Shown here one piece after another: positions 1 to 13,400 of a stretch of DNA of 64,000 nucleotides. The notes beneath the pieces were generated by a model. It was given only the letters and a program-made list of their open reading frames with translations, did not search any database and had not been told where the DNA came from. This DNA is from Klebsormidium nitens. Taxonomy: Eukaryota > Streptophyta > Klebsormidiophyceae > Klebsormidiales > Klebsormidiaceae. Position 1 is the stretch's first letter. Each line of letters begins with the position of its first letter. Position numbers and translations under genes: made by a program. The DNA lies in assembly GCA_000708835.1 (NCBI GenBank), contig DF236962.1, positions 186,001 to 250,000 on the forward strand. The letters are read 5' to 3'.

Positions 1-1538
1 CGCGATCGCTCCTAGAATCTGCTGAATCTGGCTTGTCTGATCTGCTGGAGCCCCCAAGGAAGACAACCTCCAAACCGACCCCCACATAATGATTCCCCAA
101 AGCTTACCCCACGAACAACGTTCTGAAATCCTCTCAGTGAATCCGCAAAAGGCCGACCAGAGCTTCCTGAGACCTCCTCCAAACCTTGTCCAATCCCTTT
201 CCAAACCCCGTCCCGTTTCTCCTATCCCGGGACAGGCCCGGGACCTCCGACTTGGTCTTACCGTAGTGGGCTGCCCCTACCCACTCTCCCTCAGACTTGA
301 TACCCGCCGCTTAGAGCTGGCGGCCTGTGGGGAGCGACTGTCTGTTCTACAGGGCCTCTTCGTGTCACTCTTGGGGGGTCGAGTGCGACCTGGCCGCTGA
401 GGCAACGGTGCGCGGCCCCCCCTTATTGTTTTACCTGCGGACGACTTGCGGTTATGCGGTGTGGGCTGTTCAAGAGAAATGCGCTGGAGCACAGTCGCGC
501 CGGGCCATTGCGGAAGCTGCGGCGGGCGAACTGGCGGTGGTCCCAATGCCCCCAAACAACGAAGACGTGATCCCGGATCTGATCTACAACCGCGAAACCG
601 CTTCCGCAAGGAAAAAGACAAATAGAAAACTTCTAGTGTCCCCAGGCTTAGCACGGACAATCTGCCCCGTAGCAGCATTGAAACATCTCATTCGCACATG
701 ACATTCGATCCATGCATGCAGATCTGGTACATGCTCGCTAGAACAACTCGAGTTTGCAAATAATGTAGGTTACTTGCAACTTCCCGGATATGCCTTGCAG
801 CCGTAGCAAGCTGTCTAGAGTCGAATCCACCCGTCCCGGATCGCAGTCGGAGGTACCGTGCTTGATGACGGACCATGAGGGTAATGGCGTTAGTAAAGAA
901 AAGGATGCTGCATTGACTGGATATGCAGGCAACAATTGCATGCATGCTTTATGGATGGACGTATGCGTACATACAAACTCAGACCCATTCAACGCCGAAC
1001 GATGAGGCATAAATACGTGCACCGTCCGTAAAAGTTTAATAAAGCGATTCAAGTCGAGTATTGTTCTCCAAATGGCTTTGCACTAACCTGTCGACTTCAA
1101 CCTACATACGTTAAGCTCTGCCGTTGAAGCTCTTTGTAAATGACCATCACCTCTGTAGCGCGTGCTAATACCGTAATTTATGGCAAAGGCTCTTTAATCA
1201 GCTCAGAAGGTGTGATGGATCGCGCCCGCGCACTTATCTCGATTAAATCTTCGCTACAACCGGTGACCTTGTATTGACAAGAGCCTACGTTTTCTATATC
1301 CATTGCTCCGAGTTCCACCCCCAAATCTTTTTTGGACGACAGCTGACGTAAAGTGATAAGGCATTGGTCGCCAACTACTAGTCCCTAGCCAGCTTGAAAG
1401 GAACTCCATACCTAGATTCACATGCTTATAAAATGCAAAGTTCTGTATGCGAAAAACTTGAATGCAGTGTGGACTCGACTGATTATCGAAAACAACTGAG
1501 TGCGCGCCGCGAGCTTAAAGATAATAAGGAGTAACACA
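1..1538. other. Intergenic / 3' flank, no gene recognised
   Basis: This stretch lies beyond the stop codon of the minus-strand PAS/Raf-like kinase, so its right part should hold that gene's 3' UTR. The first 700 bases are GC- and C-rich and hold short overlapping open frames on both strands, none with a recognisable domain. A neighbouring gene cut by the window edge could contribute here, but nothing supports a call. Confidence 0.4.
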
Positions 1539-4500
1539 CTAGCTTGCGCTCTCGACTTTGAATCCCGTCCCCTTGACGAAGTCTTTCAAAACGACAACCA
1601 CATCCTGGAACGCGGGCCGTCCCCGAGGATCCCTGCGCGCGAGATATGTTACGATTCACATTGTAGTAGAATTTGGAAGCTCGAACAAACGAGTAAATCA
1701 TGATTGTCCATCGCTGAGAAGCGAACGTTCACAGCCCAGGCAACGACTGACGATCAGCCGCGTAAAACGGACACTGTCTTTTTCAGGTTACAAATGTGAA
1801 ACCTTTCAGCGAACTGTTCGACCAGTATTTTCCTTAAGCAGGAAGAGGACGAATTGCTGATTTGCGACATACCACTTATGGCCCTCTTAAAAACAACCGA
1901 GCACGTTCACTGCACCACAATTACCGCAAAGCAACGCAACTGGACAACCTGTTACTCAACACCGAGCCTCACCGTTTCCAACAGTTGCGTATGAGCGAAG
2001 CAATGGTGGGATCCACTGTGTCAGGAATGGGCAGCCGTTGATCCTGGAAGCCGACTGCTCCGATGATCTGCCGTAGGAAAGCAGAGCAGATGAGAGAGTG
2101 TAGCACACTTTTAGCGAACGCATCAACCCCGATGATCTGCCGCGAATATGCACAGCAGATCAGATGGTGCGGCATAGTTCTGACCAACGTAGCAGATCCG
2201 GATAGAGATGTCCGTTTCCTGGGCCCAAATTTAACCACCAGGGCTTTTGCTACGCTCGGAAGACCACAAAAAGGAGTAACTGCTGTCAAAATCCAGCAGT
2301 TTCGAGCCAAGACGATAGTTCGAGCGGCTATCGTTTCATCGGTTTTGGGAGATCTGAGTGCTGCTTCGAGAAGCGCAAGATAGACAACTGTCAGCCTTGG
2401 GATTGCTCGAAGACCGCACTGACCAGAATTCACAACAAACGCCCAAAAGCGCAGCAGGAACGAGGGCGTGCTTCGTGTACAGACCTGGCCTGTCTTCATC
2501 CCGCCCCAGGGCCGTTGCATGGTGGTCAGCTCCCACAGGATCACACCGAACGAGTACACGTCGCACTTCTCGTCGGACGGCTCCGAACGCAGCACCTCTG
2601 CGCAGTCACAAAAGAACCCATTGAGCAAAGTTTTGTAGATGACCGCAAGCCCAGAAGAGCTAATGAGTGGAAGAACGGAAGCAACGTGAGCACATGGGCA
2701 GGGTCTCATTGGCACGAACTGTCGATAATGTTCCTGACATGCATAGAGCGTTTTGAAACGTCTTGGGAGGAACTAGGACGTCCCAGATCAACACCACCTT
2801 TACGTCTCCGAAGAGTAGATGCTTGCTTTCAATGCAGGAATGCTAGCGCTGGCCGCGCGAGCCGACCTGGCGCCAACCCTGTCAGCTATGCTTGGCCCCG
2901 CATTTTTCTGCAACTAGTTGGGCGTGCCCAGAAGCTTTTGAGGATGTCCAAAGCATGCCAGAGAGTGTCACACTATAGTCGCAACCAGCTCAAATCTCAG
3001 TAAAGGTGCCAGCCGAGTGGCCTCACCCGGCGCCATCCACTCGGGTGTGCCCGCCCCAGTCATGGAGGAAATGTAGGTCGCGTGCTTGAGGCGCGACATG
3101 CCAAAGTCGCCCACCTTGGCCGTCCAGTCGCGGTCTACCAGAATGTTGGGGCTCTTCAGGTCCCTGCGAGCAGCAAGAAACCTCTGTAGTTCTTTCGGGG
3201 TTGAAAAACTTACGGTCTTGATGTTTCGGGCTTGCGAAGTTCCAAGATTTGGGAGCTTTTTCATGGATCATTCAGACGTTGTGGCTCTTCAGGTCCCCCG
3301 GGAAGCGGAAATCCAACCTATCAGACTGACGTAATGTCATGGTCGCAAGGTTCCGGAGACTTTCAAAATCGAAAGCAGGAGGCGAGGAGTTGACAATCTC
3401 GGCATTATGCTTTCGTTAATGATACGAGCTTTCGAGCATGCGTAAATCCATATTCGGAAGATTTTTAAAATACCAAGCGCGTGAGCTCCGCACCTTGTTA
3501 TTCCAGAGCTTCATACGGATTTCAGGAAACGGAAGGTTTAAACTTTTCAAACGACTGGATCTCCTCAGGCCTTTTTGAGATGAAACTGGAATGAATCCGG
3601 CTTTCATTCTGCAGTTGGGCGAGCGCGCTCACCTGTGCACGATGGGCGGGCTGCACGAGTGCAGGTAGTTCATGCCCTTAGCCACGTCCAGCGCCATGCG
3701 CATCCGACGGCTCTCCGAAACAGGCTCGCGCTTCGTCTGCACAAAAGGAAGAGGAGATGATACCTTAGCGATAACCGTCATTCAAGACCTCCCTGCATTG
3801 TGACTGCGCGTCACCATCCTAACCTAGCCGCCGGAAGTGCTGCACCCTTGGGCCCAAACAATGATCTCAACGATCTTCCTGGCACCTTTCGAAAGTCAGA
3901 CATACTCCTCAAGCCTTTCCCTATGCAGAAAGTCCTGCCAAACACTGGCCTTGCCAGCCGCTCCTGTGACACAAACGCCTGTCTCTGCGCAGCTTTGCAA
4001 AACCCACTTCCAGAGAGGGCCAAACCCGCTGACTCATTGAAACGTAGACCTTCGCAATCGTACATAGGTTGTTGGTCCGCTCTAGTTGCTCTCACCTGGG
4101 GCGTGTTGGTGTGCAGCAGGCGGAAGAGGCTGCCCCGCGGGAGGACCTCCGTGATGATGGCGAAGTTGGGCGGGGTTGTGACCGCCCCCATGAACAGAAC
4201 CACGTTTGGGTGCCGCGCACGCAGCATGATCCCTACCTCCTTCCTGCGGCAAAGGATAACTAAGTCAACATTCGCACTCTTGTTCCGGAACACAGGTGCC
4301 ATGAGGAACTTGAAGCCCGGCATTTTGGTTACAGAAGATCTGAGTGAACCCAGCCCTTAACCAGCCAGCACCGTAGGTTCCTGCTCCAAGTCGGCACGCG
4401 GGTACTTGAAGAACGGGCGAATTGAACACAGAGGCCTGAACTTTGATCCATCTGTAAATTATGCCAGCTTCGCAATAAGATGCCTTGCTCCTCTGTACGA

Positions 4501-7500
4501 GCACAGGCACTTGGCCAAGAATGGGCACTTTGTCGACTTTTCCAATTTTTGCTCAGAGAAGGGATGGGCGAACAAAGGGCATCGCAAGAAACTGCTCAGC
4601 GCTCACCCTCACAGGTAACGAGGAATGCCGCTCAGGCAGAGCAAGTTGGGGCGCATCCATTTGAAAGACGAGGACTAGGAAGTGCGGGAGGTAGAGCTAG
4701 CTTGAACGTCTCTTGTCACTTACCTTTGAGCTCGAACAACTGATGGAGAGAATATGTATACGATCCTGGCATCACAAGCTTTGACGAGCAAGACTCTGAT
4801 AGGGGACGACGTTCAGTAGGGGCCGTAAACGACCTCTTCAAGACCAACCTCCGAATGCAAAATCTTCCTATCTACAATTTGAGTTCACAGATGAGATATA
4901 GCATTCGAAGGGCATCTCAGCAGATTCGGAGGCGGGGTTTCTTACCTGAACTCTTGAATGAGCGCTGGGTTTACGTCCTCTGCCGTGAATACTTTGACAG
5001 CGACGTCACTGCCTTGCCACATGCCATGGTACACAGCTCCAGTTACACCGCGCCCAATCTCTTTCCCCTGCAAACGCGGAAATCTGTGAGCGACAGATCC
5101 TGTGACAGACGCGCAGACCCTGAAGATTACACATCACCAGCCTGAGAACTTACGAAAGAATGAGGAGGCTAATGCTAGACCGGCACGAACTTCCACGGAA
5201 AGATTCCGTGGCAGTGCGCCAAGATGAAACAGAAACACTAGGCACCAGACTTACCAGACATGTCATTTTTGACAGCTGCGGAAGATTCCGAGCCCCTCAG
5301 ATTTGACGGACACCCCCAAACAAAAGTGACCGACACCCCCGGAGAAAAGTGCCTGGAGAGATGTGCTACACTGCCCCAAACGGGCACTGCTTTCACTCCA
5401 CACAAGAACAACCACCCGCAGAGGATTGGCACTAATCATAACACAACAGTGATGCTTACCACCGTGACCTCATCCCAGGGAATGTTCCAGTCCAGCGTCC
5501 CGAGCACCTCGCTGTTCCCCCGGGGGCTGCTAGCCTCCTTGGGCGTTTCCGGTCTACCCGGACTTTCCGCAGCTGGCGACGCTGCCCCGCCCGCTTTAAA
5601 ATGCCCCGCGGGCCGCAAACTGTCCTCTCGCGCCCCCGACATATTGCTCGGGCCGGAGTTTTTCATTCTTCCGGGACTTATCGTGCTCTCCGAAGGGCCG
5701 GGTTCCAAATGCTGCTTCCCCTGCGTGCTGATTTGCTCCGCGTTCAGAAGCGGCTCATCGGTCTTGGCGGCCGCCTGCATGGAACTCAAATCCAGAGGAG
5801 GGGGCTTCGATTGAGCCCCCCGTTTCTTGGGCTGCTGAGCGCTGCTGCTCGACTCGGCTCCGGACCCTTTTGCGGACGCGGCAGCTTTTGCTGACGCTTC
5901 GGACGGTGCTCCGGTGCTGACAGCAACTGGTGGGAGAGCCTCGGTTTGCCTACTCGGTTCATGAACTCCTTGACCGGGTAATTTCTCCCGAGAAGCGCCG
6001 TCCTCTTGTTTATTTCGCACCTCGTCCGGCAACGTGGAGCGATCTAACGACCCACTCACCCCCGCCACTGAGGCAGCAATCGGTTTCCGAACAGCTTCGG
6101 ACTCTGTCTCTTTTCCCATTTCTCTCAAGATGCTATCAGGGCTTCTTTCTAAAGAGGGCCCAGCGGCACTAGCTGACCCGCTCCCTTCTCCCCCCCGGTT
6201 TGCGGATTCGGGGGTATCCTCCGCTACTGCATTAACGGTCGGTTGGACGGACTCCAGGTCCCAACTCCCGAAGCCTTCAGCGAGGGGGGACGAGGCACCC
6301 GGGCTTTGAGTATCCGGGCGACTGACAGACTCGACGTTTGTGAAATCGTCGCCACTAAGCCGATGCATTTCCGAGATGGTCGGAATGGCGGGCGTCCGGT
6401 CACTTGCCACGTGTCGAGCTACCGAACTCGTGACGTCAGCAAGCGGCACAGTGGATGCGGTCGACGCATCAGAGGGTGGGTCCTGCACAAAGCTGGTGAG
6501 GAAGCTTGGCGGCTCGACTGCTTCAGAGGTGCTTGACGGAAGCTTGTCACCTTGAGTAAGGAACCCTGCCAGATTCCCTCTAGAACCGCCGGTGATTCGT
6601 ACCACCTGTTCTTGTCCCGGCCCCCCCGTGCCCGCACCGCCATCACTTCTTTCGGAATCGTCGTTACCTTCTGCTGCGGACTCTGCACCTCTTAACGGTT
6701 CCGCTGGCCCCAATTGCTGCTCTCCTTCCTCTCCCCCCTTCCCTTCACCTCCATCCTTCTTCTTTGAGAGATTCTCCTTCGACTCGCCACCTTTTTCTGC
6801 CGCCCCTCCTTCCTTCCCAGCCGTATCCGACTCCGAGGACTTCTCGGAGCTCGACTTGCGCAGCAACGCTCGCACTTCGTCGTACCCCCCCTCCCCCGGC
6901 ACGTGGTCCAGGATCGCGCTCCCAAACGCGCCCTTGTCATTCTCGCCCGCATCCCGCTCGAGCGCGTCCGCAAAACCGCTGACGTCCCCTGCGTCTTCCT
7001 CGGGCACTGCGTCCACCTCGAGCCGCCACGTGGCATCTTCCTCGTCCAAAGAATGAAACTCGTCCTCCGTCTCACTCCCAAAGGTCGAACTCGCCTGCCG
7101 GCTCAAGTGACCCCCGGGCTTCTTTGCCTGATCCCACTTCATGTACAGCGACGGGTGCCACCCCCCCGGTTCCCCGATGCTCTCGACACTCTCCGTGCGT
7201 GCAATCCTGTGCCCAGACCCGGCCGCGCTGTCCGGTGCCAAGTCCCGGGCAAACTCCCCAGAAAGCCGGGGTGCTTGCGGCCATACGAGGTCGTTCTCAA
7301 AACCTTTAAACGCCGCCAGCCCAGCCTCCCGCTCGATCTCGCTGCTCGTTCTCCGCTGGCCGCCTATTCCCAGCGCCGTCCCAGTCCCCGTGCTCTCTGT
7401 GTCGAGCGACGACTCCTGGCTGGAAAATCCGCTCCCCTGCCGGGAAGGCCGATGCCGGGGCATCCCCTGCGGGGCAACGGAGACGTCGGGCTTCGACCAG

Positions 7501-10414
7501 CTGTCCCCTGAACCCCGTCCCGTCCCCCCCCCCCTAAAGCTCTCCCTAAAACCCTCCCGAAATCCCTCCCGATAGCCCCCTGCAAACCCTTCTCTAGCCG
7601 CCACTTCCCTTCCCGCACCCGCGGCCACGTCCCGCGCCCTGCCCGCAGGATCCTCTCTTACTTCCCCCTCTCTAGTTCCCGCGGCAGACCCCTCCACGAA
7701 CCCCTCCCCGGAGATACGCCGTTCCAGCCCTTGGCGCAAGCTCCCACTGCGCGACACCTGGCGCCCTTCCATCGTCGTTCGCATATGCCGGTACTGCTCT
7801 TTCACGTGGCTAAAATCCACCCTCTCTGCCCAAGCAGATCGCTCGCCCCTGGTCGAAGAAGGGGGCCCCTCGCTCTCAACGCTCGGATCCCGGCGCAGCT
7901 TCGGACCTCTAGGGCTTGGGGGGCCGGCGTTCCCGGTCTTCCTTGAGACCGACTCAATCTCTCTTTTGAAGTCAGGATCGTCTTCGGCTTCGCTCGCTGA
8001 TGCTGCGTTAGGCCGCAGAGCGCCCCACACACCTTTTACAAAACCCCAAATGCCTGTCGCTGCAGGAAACCGTGAAACGCGTTGAGAACACTTCTCCGGC
8101 TAACCTTGGGTCAACAAAGCTCGAATGCTGCAGTAATCTACGTTGCACGCTCTGCAGCAGCAAATGTCGACAAAGATGCAAGAAGGTCATTGGACTCGAG
8201 TTGGAATCAAGCCGTTCCTCGGATCAACTTCGTTATGGTTCGCTTTGGGCGGCATTGTTTTGCAAACCCTCCCCTTTCTGCCCCTGCTCTACTTCTCCAT
8301 CCCCGAACCCTTTGGTCGGAAAAGGCTTGCCAAAACTCCTTTCGCCAAACATTGAATGTCGCTGCTCCAAAACACCCGCCTGTGCTTCCAACGGAAAACA
8401 GATAGACACCCCCTTTTGCATCGATAGACACCCCGTTTCCCTTGGTACCATGACAAAACCCTTCTACTCCTTTGACGAGGTAAACGAAGCCTCTCAGCAC
8501 CCACCTGCTTCCTCTTGGGGTTCCTCCACAATAGGTGCGGCCACAAAATGTTCTCTGGGGCTAGGCAAGGCATGCACCCGGGGAAAGCCACCGGAAGCTC
8601 CCGGAAGAAACGTGGGGGTCGAGCAGAAGCCTGAGATGGCCAGAGCATTCTCGCCTGCAACAAGCGGCATTCATTGGTCAGTTGACCAGATGGATTGGGC
8701 ACTGGCAGTGGGTAAAAGGTGAAGTTAAGCACTCTGCAACTTTCTAAAAGGGGGTTCAAGGGGGTGGATTCGTAGTCAGAACGGCTGCACACTGACGTTG
8801 ATAACTTAGATGCCTTGGAGCGATGAACTGACTTGACAACCAAGGACCGAAACTTGCCATCTTCTGGATGACTCTCCAGAAATGTGCTCAAGAGCAGGGC
8901 CCATCCCAGGTTGCGACTCCTTACGAAAGAAGCACAACGACAATCCCCCATACATCGTCCATCCACAAGCACTAAGAAAGGAAAACATTGACGAAATCTC
9001 CTCAATGCAATAGGATGACCTGCAACAATGCCTGACAGGTAAAGCGCCAATCATGGAAAAAGCGACCTCACCAGCTTTTGGAAGGAAGCGCTTGAGCTCC
9101 ACAATGGTGCAGCACGTGGCGACCATGTCCCCGCGCTCGTCCAATATCGGGGTCGCCGTAATAAGCGTCCACAATACTTCGCCATCGACACGAACGACAG
9201 GAAACTGGCCCGTCCATGCTTCTTTCTACACCAGGAAAGGAAAGTAGGGCGCCTCAGGGAACCAACGGAACCAACTGCTGATATGGGAAGAGCCGTTGAG
9301 TGAAGCTAGAGACAAGGTAAGCAAGCAAGTGGAAGTGAGAATTGTTGTAAAATTATCAAAGCCACGAAGCGCTACTTCCGAGTATGTTGAACAGAGTCTT
9401 CTGCTGCTAAGGTCCCTGTACTTACCCCTAGGCGTCTGACTTACCCTGGCCAACCGTTCTACCACTTTCGCTCCAATGTTTTTAAAGCCGGGTGCCGCCA
9501 TAACTGTGACGGCGTCCTGTCCCAGAATATGCTGACGGGACCATCCAAATAACCTCTCGCAGTACCCGTTGCTGCGCAAGAACAAGGAACTCTTTGAGTT
9601 ATGCGAGCCACTCCCTCACCTTCGCTAGGCGCTCAACCACTTTGTACCCAATGTGTTTATAGCCAGGCGCCGCCATGGTCTTGGTGCCATCAATGCCCAA
9701 GACCTCCTGGCGCTTCCAACCTAACATGCGCTCAAACTCCCTATTGCTGCAAAACCAACAGTTACAGGCCCACATATATATTTCGGGCAAACAAATGCAG
9801 AATCAGGCATGCTCTTAAGGAGCCTGTAATCTCTGCCTGTTTCCCTCAATGCCACCAGCTTGCAAAGAGTCGCCAGCTCTGCCAATGAATATATTATTGA
9901 TCCATATGAGCCCTTTATGCTTTTTCACGGGTACTGTGACACCCGTAAAAGACCAAGCTACCACTGGCTAACTCCAACCAAATGTGAAAAACAGATTCCT
10001 ACAAGTTTACGCAACTTTGACAAGCACTAAGGATGTATGACACTCATAGATCCATTAGCACACCAACGGAGATGTGTGCCGACAGTCTTCAAGCAACCCA
10101 GGCTCAGGATTCAAGCCAAGTACTGCGCTCTGCAAACAAACCTGGGAACTCATGGACAGACACGAATGAGTGCATACAAAGTTCCACTTTCAAAGCCTGA
10201 CTTCAAGCGACGTCCTGACTTCAAGCGACGTCAACAATCTTTGCAAAACTTACACATAGAGGAGGCGCCCCTGCACATCCAGGCAGTAGACCCCCTGCCC
10301 CAAATTCTCCAGAATGTCACCCCCAAATTGGGGGGGCACCCTGAATTGCCCTGAGAAGTCATTAGGCCCAGCAAGCTGGGGCTGCTGGCCGCGCATCTCC
10401 TGCAGAGTCATCAT
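1539..10414 (-). CDS. PAS domain-containing Raf-like Ser/Thr protein kinase (MAPKKK-like), about 1284 aa
   Basis: Exons, 5' to 3' on the minus strand: 10414-10254, 9746-9620 (or its twin 9571-9445), 9225-9072, 8059-5460, 5067-4946, 4243-4096, 3736-3633, 3163-3027, 2597-2485, 2067-1973, 1632-1539. All phases join and give 1284 residues. PAS domain at about residues 33-145, from [13 protein letters not shown] to [14 protein letters not shown] 2.6-kb exon encodes a long Ser/Gly/Glu-rich, probably disordered linker (about 148-1010). The kinase domain is complete: Gly loop GRGVTG (about 1019), Lys1039 in VAVK, HRD Asp1140 in HRDLKSPN, DFG at 1158, and the GTPEWMAPE activation end. It resembles plant PAS-Raf kinases, which act in cytosolic stress and hormone signalling; unlike ARK/CTR1 types, no EDR domain was seen. 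The start is the first ATG of a MMTLQEM sequence; the frame stays open upstream, so an extra 5' exon is possible. Confidence 0.88.
2062..2155 (-). repeat. Tandem 69-nt duplication covering a 3' splice site of the kinase gene
   Basis: The canonical acceptor before exon 2067-1973 lies in a sequence that recurs 69 nt upstream (acceptor before 2136). Both copies read as ...RQ followed by IIG. The upstream acceptor is in frame and has no stop, so its use would insert 23 residues near helix G of the kinase domain. The downstream one gives the family-typical sequence [15 protein letters not shown]. Confidence 0.7.
9445..9571 (-). other. PAS alternative exon B (127 nt), likely mutually exclusive with exon A
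   Basis: It encodes 42 residues ([15 protein letters not shown]... to ...VVERLAR), 25 of 42 identical to exon A. It has its own acceptor (TTGCGCAG) and a strong donor (GTAAGT). Length and phases equal those of exon A. Reading B straight after A shifts the frame and meets TAA within the exon, so only one of the two can be kept in a functional message. Confidence 0.85.
9620..9746 (-). other. PAS alternative exon A (127 nt)
   Basis: It encodes 42 residues ([15 protein letters not shown]... to ...VVERLAK). It follows a CAG acceptor and ends in AAG before GTGAGG. Entry phase is one base and exit phase is zero, exactly as in exon B 48 nt downstream. Joined to 10254 and 9225 it completes the PAS core. 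Confidence 0.85.
10198..10232. repeat. 18-bp tandem direct repeat in the first PAS-kinase intron
   Basis: TGACTTCAAGCGACGTCC occurs twice head to tail, the second copy lacking the last base. It sits just 3' of the first-exon donor on the minus strand. No function is evident. Confidence 0.8.
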
Positions 10415-13400
10415 CCTTGTAGCTGAGTACCTGAGTTTGGAAGAGTACCGCAGTTTGGAAGGCTGACAGCCAAAGAGGACTTGTCACAGCGCACCGTCAA
10501 TGCTCCTTTAGCAAGGCAGGTGCGTGTGCACGATTGGCTTGGATTTTGCGAAAATCGCCAGCCAGTTCTGAGGGCCCAAGGGTTGCTGCCATCCCCATTG
10601 GCGATACCTTTTGGGGCTACACAGAAGCAATCGGAAATCAGGGGCTGAGAGAGTTCCTTGCCAAGGAGCCACCACATTACAAATTAGTTTCCACAATAGA
10701 GGTAGCGTGGTTTCCACTGATGCTGCACCGGCAACTGGAAATGATTAGCAACATTGTCTGCTTCAATAGCACCATCCACACAGAATGCCACCAGCTTAGA
10801 TATGATTCGCCACAATCAGATGCGAGCATCTCCATCATGTCAAAGTCAGCTGCCAAAGTTATGCAACAATAGTGAAAAACACAGGAACCTATGGGAGCGA
10901 CAAAACAACGAATGCGGGTGTTCTCAGTCTCAATCTTATTCTCATGCGTCCTGGATTCTCTCAAAGGACAACTGATCAGAACTGATCTGCCTGATGAAAT
11001 TCGTGGACGATCAGGACGGCTTGCACTTCACTGATTGGCTGGCGGCAAAAGCGGGGCGCCTTTTGCGGAATCAGAGCATTCAGTAGTGCAACTAACAGTG
11101 ACTGGAATCTGCAGCAACTACCAAATCTCAATCGCAAACAGATGCAATCATCCTCACCTGCCTCAAGACTCCCGCAATCTGACGCATATCACCATCGCAG
11201 GTTCTGCCGCCTCATATGCTGATGTCAAACAGATTCAAGTGAGCGAAGCTTTCAGAATTACTTATGGAATCCTCTAGCTACAAATGCTATGGTGGTCAAC
11301 TTGTTTGCAGAGCACTTCCCGTACGAGATGGCCACCAATTTGTAATAGCTCAGTACCAAGGCCAATGGTGAGAAGTGCTGGCGGTAGCTTTACAATATAG
11401 CTCAGCTACAAAGATTGGCAAACCTTTTGCAGTAGATGCTCAAATATGGAAGAATCCTATATATCAGCAAAAGTGGGATGCGCGTCAGCGCGCAACCAGG
11501 TTAACCGAGCTCAGCTGTTTTCAAATCTTTGATCCACCTTCTCCACAAATGAACATAAGATACGCCGGCTAAGCGTATGTGGGACCAACGCAAGCAGAAT
11601 GCTATATGTGTCTTTATGCTATCTTGACGTGCCAACTTCCAAAGACAGCTGCACAGCGCCCCTCTCCTGCCCTGCATGAGAGAGATGTTTTCCTGCTGCC
11701 ATTTGCGCCTTCCTTCCGCCAGCAGGTTCAGTCTTCCACTTCGCCATAATAGTTCAAGTTGCAAATATCAACTTGAAATCTGTCAATCAGCAGATCTGCA
11801 TGAATCGAAACGAATCGGATACGCTTTGCAGAAGATCCGCCTAGGCAGGCGCAGGCTGGCACTGTAATGGCAACGGTGACCAGGCTCCCTAGGCCGCGGT
11901 GTGCAGTGTGCGTGTGCACCTGTTCAGTGAAGAAGCACTTTTGACGCAGACAGCTTGCAGTACCGCCACTTGGCGCTATATGACAAATGTTGCCTACACG
12001 TGGCACAAAAACAGCCCAGCCTCGACTCGAGTGCTACTTCCTTTGCCGTCGATTGAATGTACGGTGTTCTCATCGCACGACTGGAAGCTTCTCATACATA
12101 CTGGCAACTCTTGCTTCCACTAAGGGGTGCTTTCACAAAGATACAGGAGCCCCGGGCACCTCAACTAGGTAAAAACCCTAACCTAAATAATGACCCGCTC
12201 CTCACCCGTACCCACCCTAACTCCCAAAACCAACCCCACCCATCCCCCGGGTGCCTGTCTTAGTGAAAGCACCCCTTAGTGAAAGCAAGAGTTGCCAGAG
12301 TTTCTCATGCGACGTTGAATTGCAGCCGTCCATCTGTCATGTAGTTACGTGACTTGGTTGACAAGCGCGGATTTTGGCACGCTCTGTTGCGTTCACCAGC
12401 TAGAATCCTTGATACAGGTGCCTTAACCAAGAGCCCTAACCATAACTTCTACGCGTTGTATACCCTAACCATCCAACCAACCCCACCGGGGCCCACCTTG
12501 TCTCCCGTCTCCCATGCGCCTACCTACTTATCTCGAGTAAAGTGCCTATAATGTGCCTGGAAATGGGAGTTTAATAATACCAGAGTGCCCAATTGTCAAG
12601 CCGGCCAGCTCTCAGCGAAGTCCTGTAAGGCATCGGACGGTCGTGAGGCAGCTGACATCATAGAGTGATGGCCGAATGCCGTCGATAAATTGCGGGGTAA
12701 CTGAGCTGAGTCGTAACCGCTTGCAGTTTCCTGTGAAAACCTCCAATGTGTTTGATGGCGCCAGTACTGTTTAACTTGATGTTAGAAGCTGCTCAACATG
12801 CCAATCTCCTTTTGTTGTATTGCAGGTCCCTTGAGCAGCACGACCCGCATAGAATATACTGTACCCCAAGGTCACATTAGACTCGGTTGAAGTCTGCAAG
12901 AAGTTCCCCTGCATTGAGCTGAGCTGAGGCCCACCAGGGAGGTTGATCACTAATGGTATTTAGTTGCCAAAGCTGGCCAGCTTTCCATCGTTTGTCGTTT
13001 TGCCGAAGGAGACTAAGACTTTCCACCTCCGTCCTGGTGACCTTCGGCTTAGCCTTAATTTGTGTATGGAAGCACCACCCTTTGTATGAGACTTATCAAA
13101 ATTGAGTACGTGGCATTGAAGGCACCAGATTGCCATCTTGCCGTTGGATCTTCCCAACGTTTCCTGAATGCGGAGGAAATGTTCAACAAACCTCATGACT
13201 GGTGCAGATTCTCAGTGAGCTGTCAATATTAACGCGTTTGTAGAACGTGTTCCACTAAACTGCGTCTACCAAACATCCCTGCTTGTAAAGTGGACGTGGC
13301 GATGGAGTCTCGAATGAGTATCTGCCAATGGCGTTGCCAGCAGAATTTGCGTTTTCAGAGACGAACGAGCTGTCTGCTGGGACTCTTGCAGCTGGCAGCT

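Noticed and set aside
5436-5459. Extension of the large kinase exon to its stop codon
   Set aside because: A GTAAGC donor at 5459 joins in phase to the Gly-loop exon, giving the family-typical EVTVGKEIGRG.
8289-9050. 253-codon minus-strand open frame in the PAS-kinase gene
   Set aside because: It lies in the intron between exons 9225-9072 and 8059-5460, which join directly in the right phase. It has no domain-like sequence.
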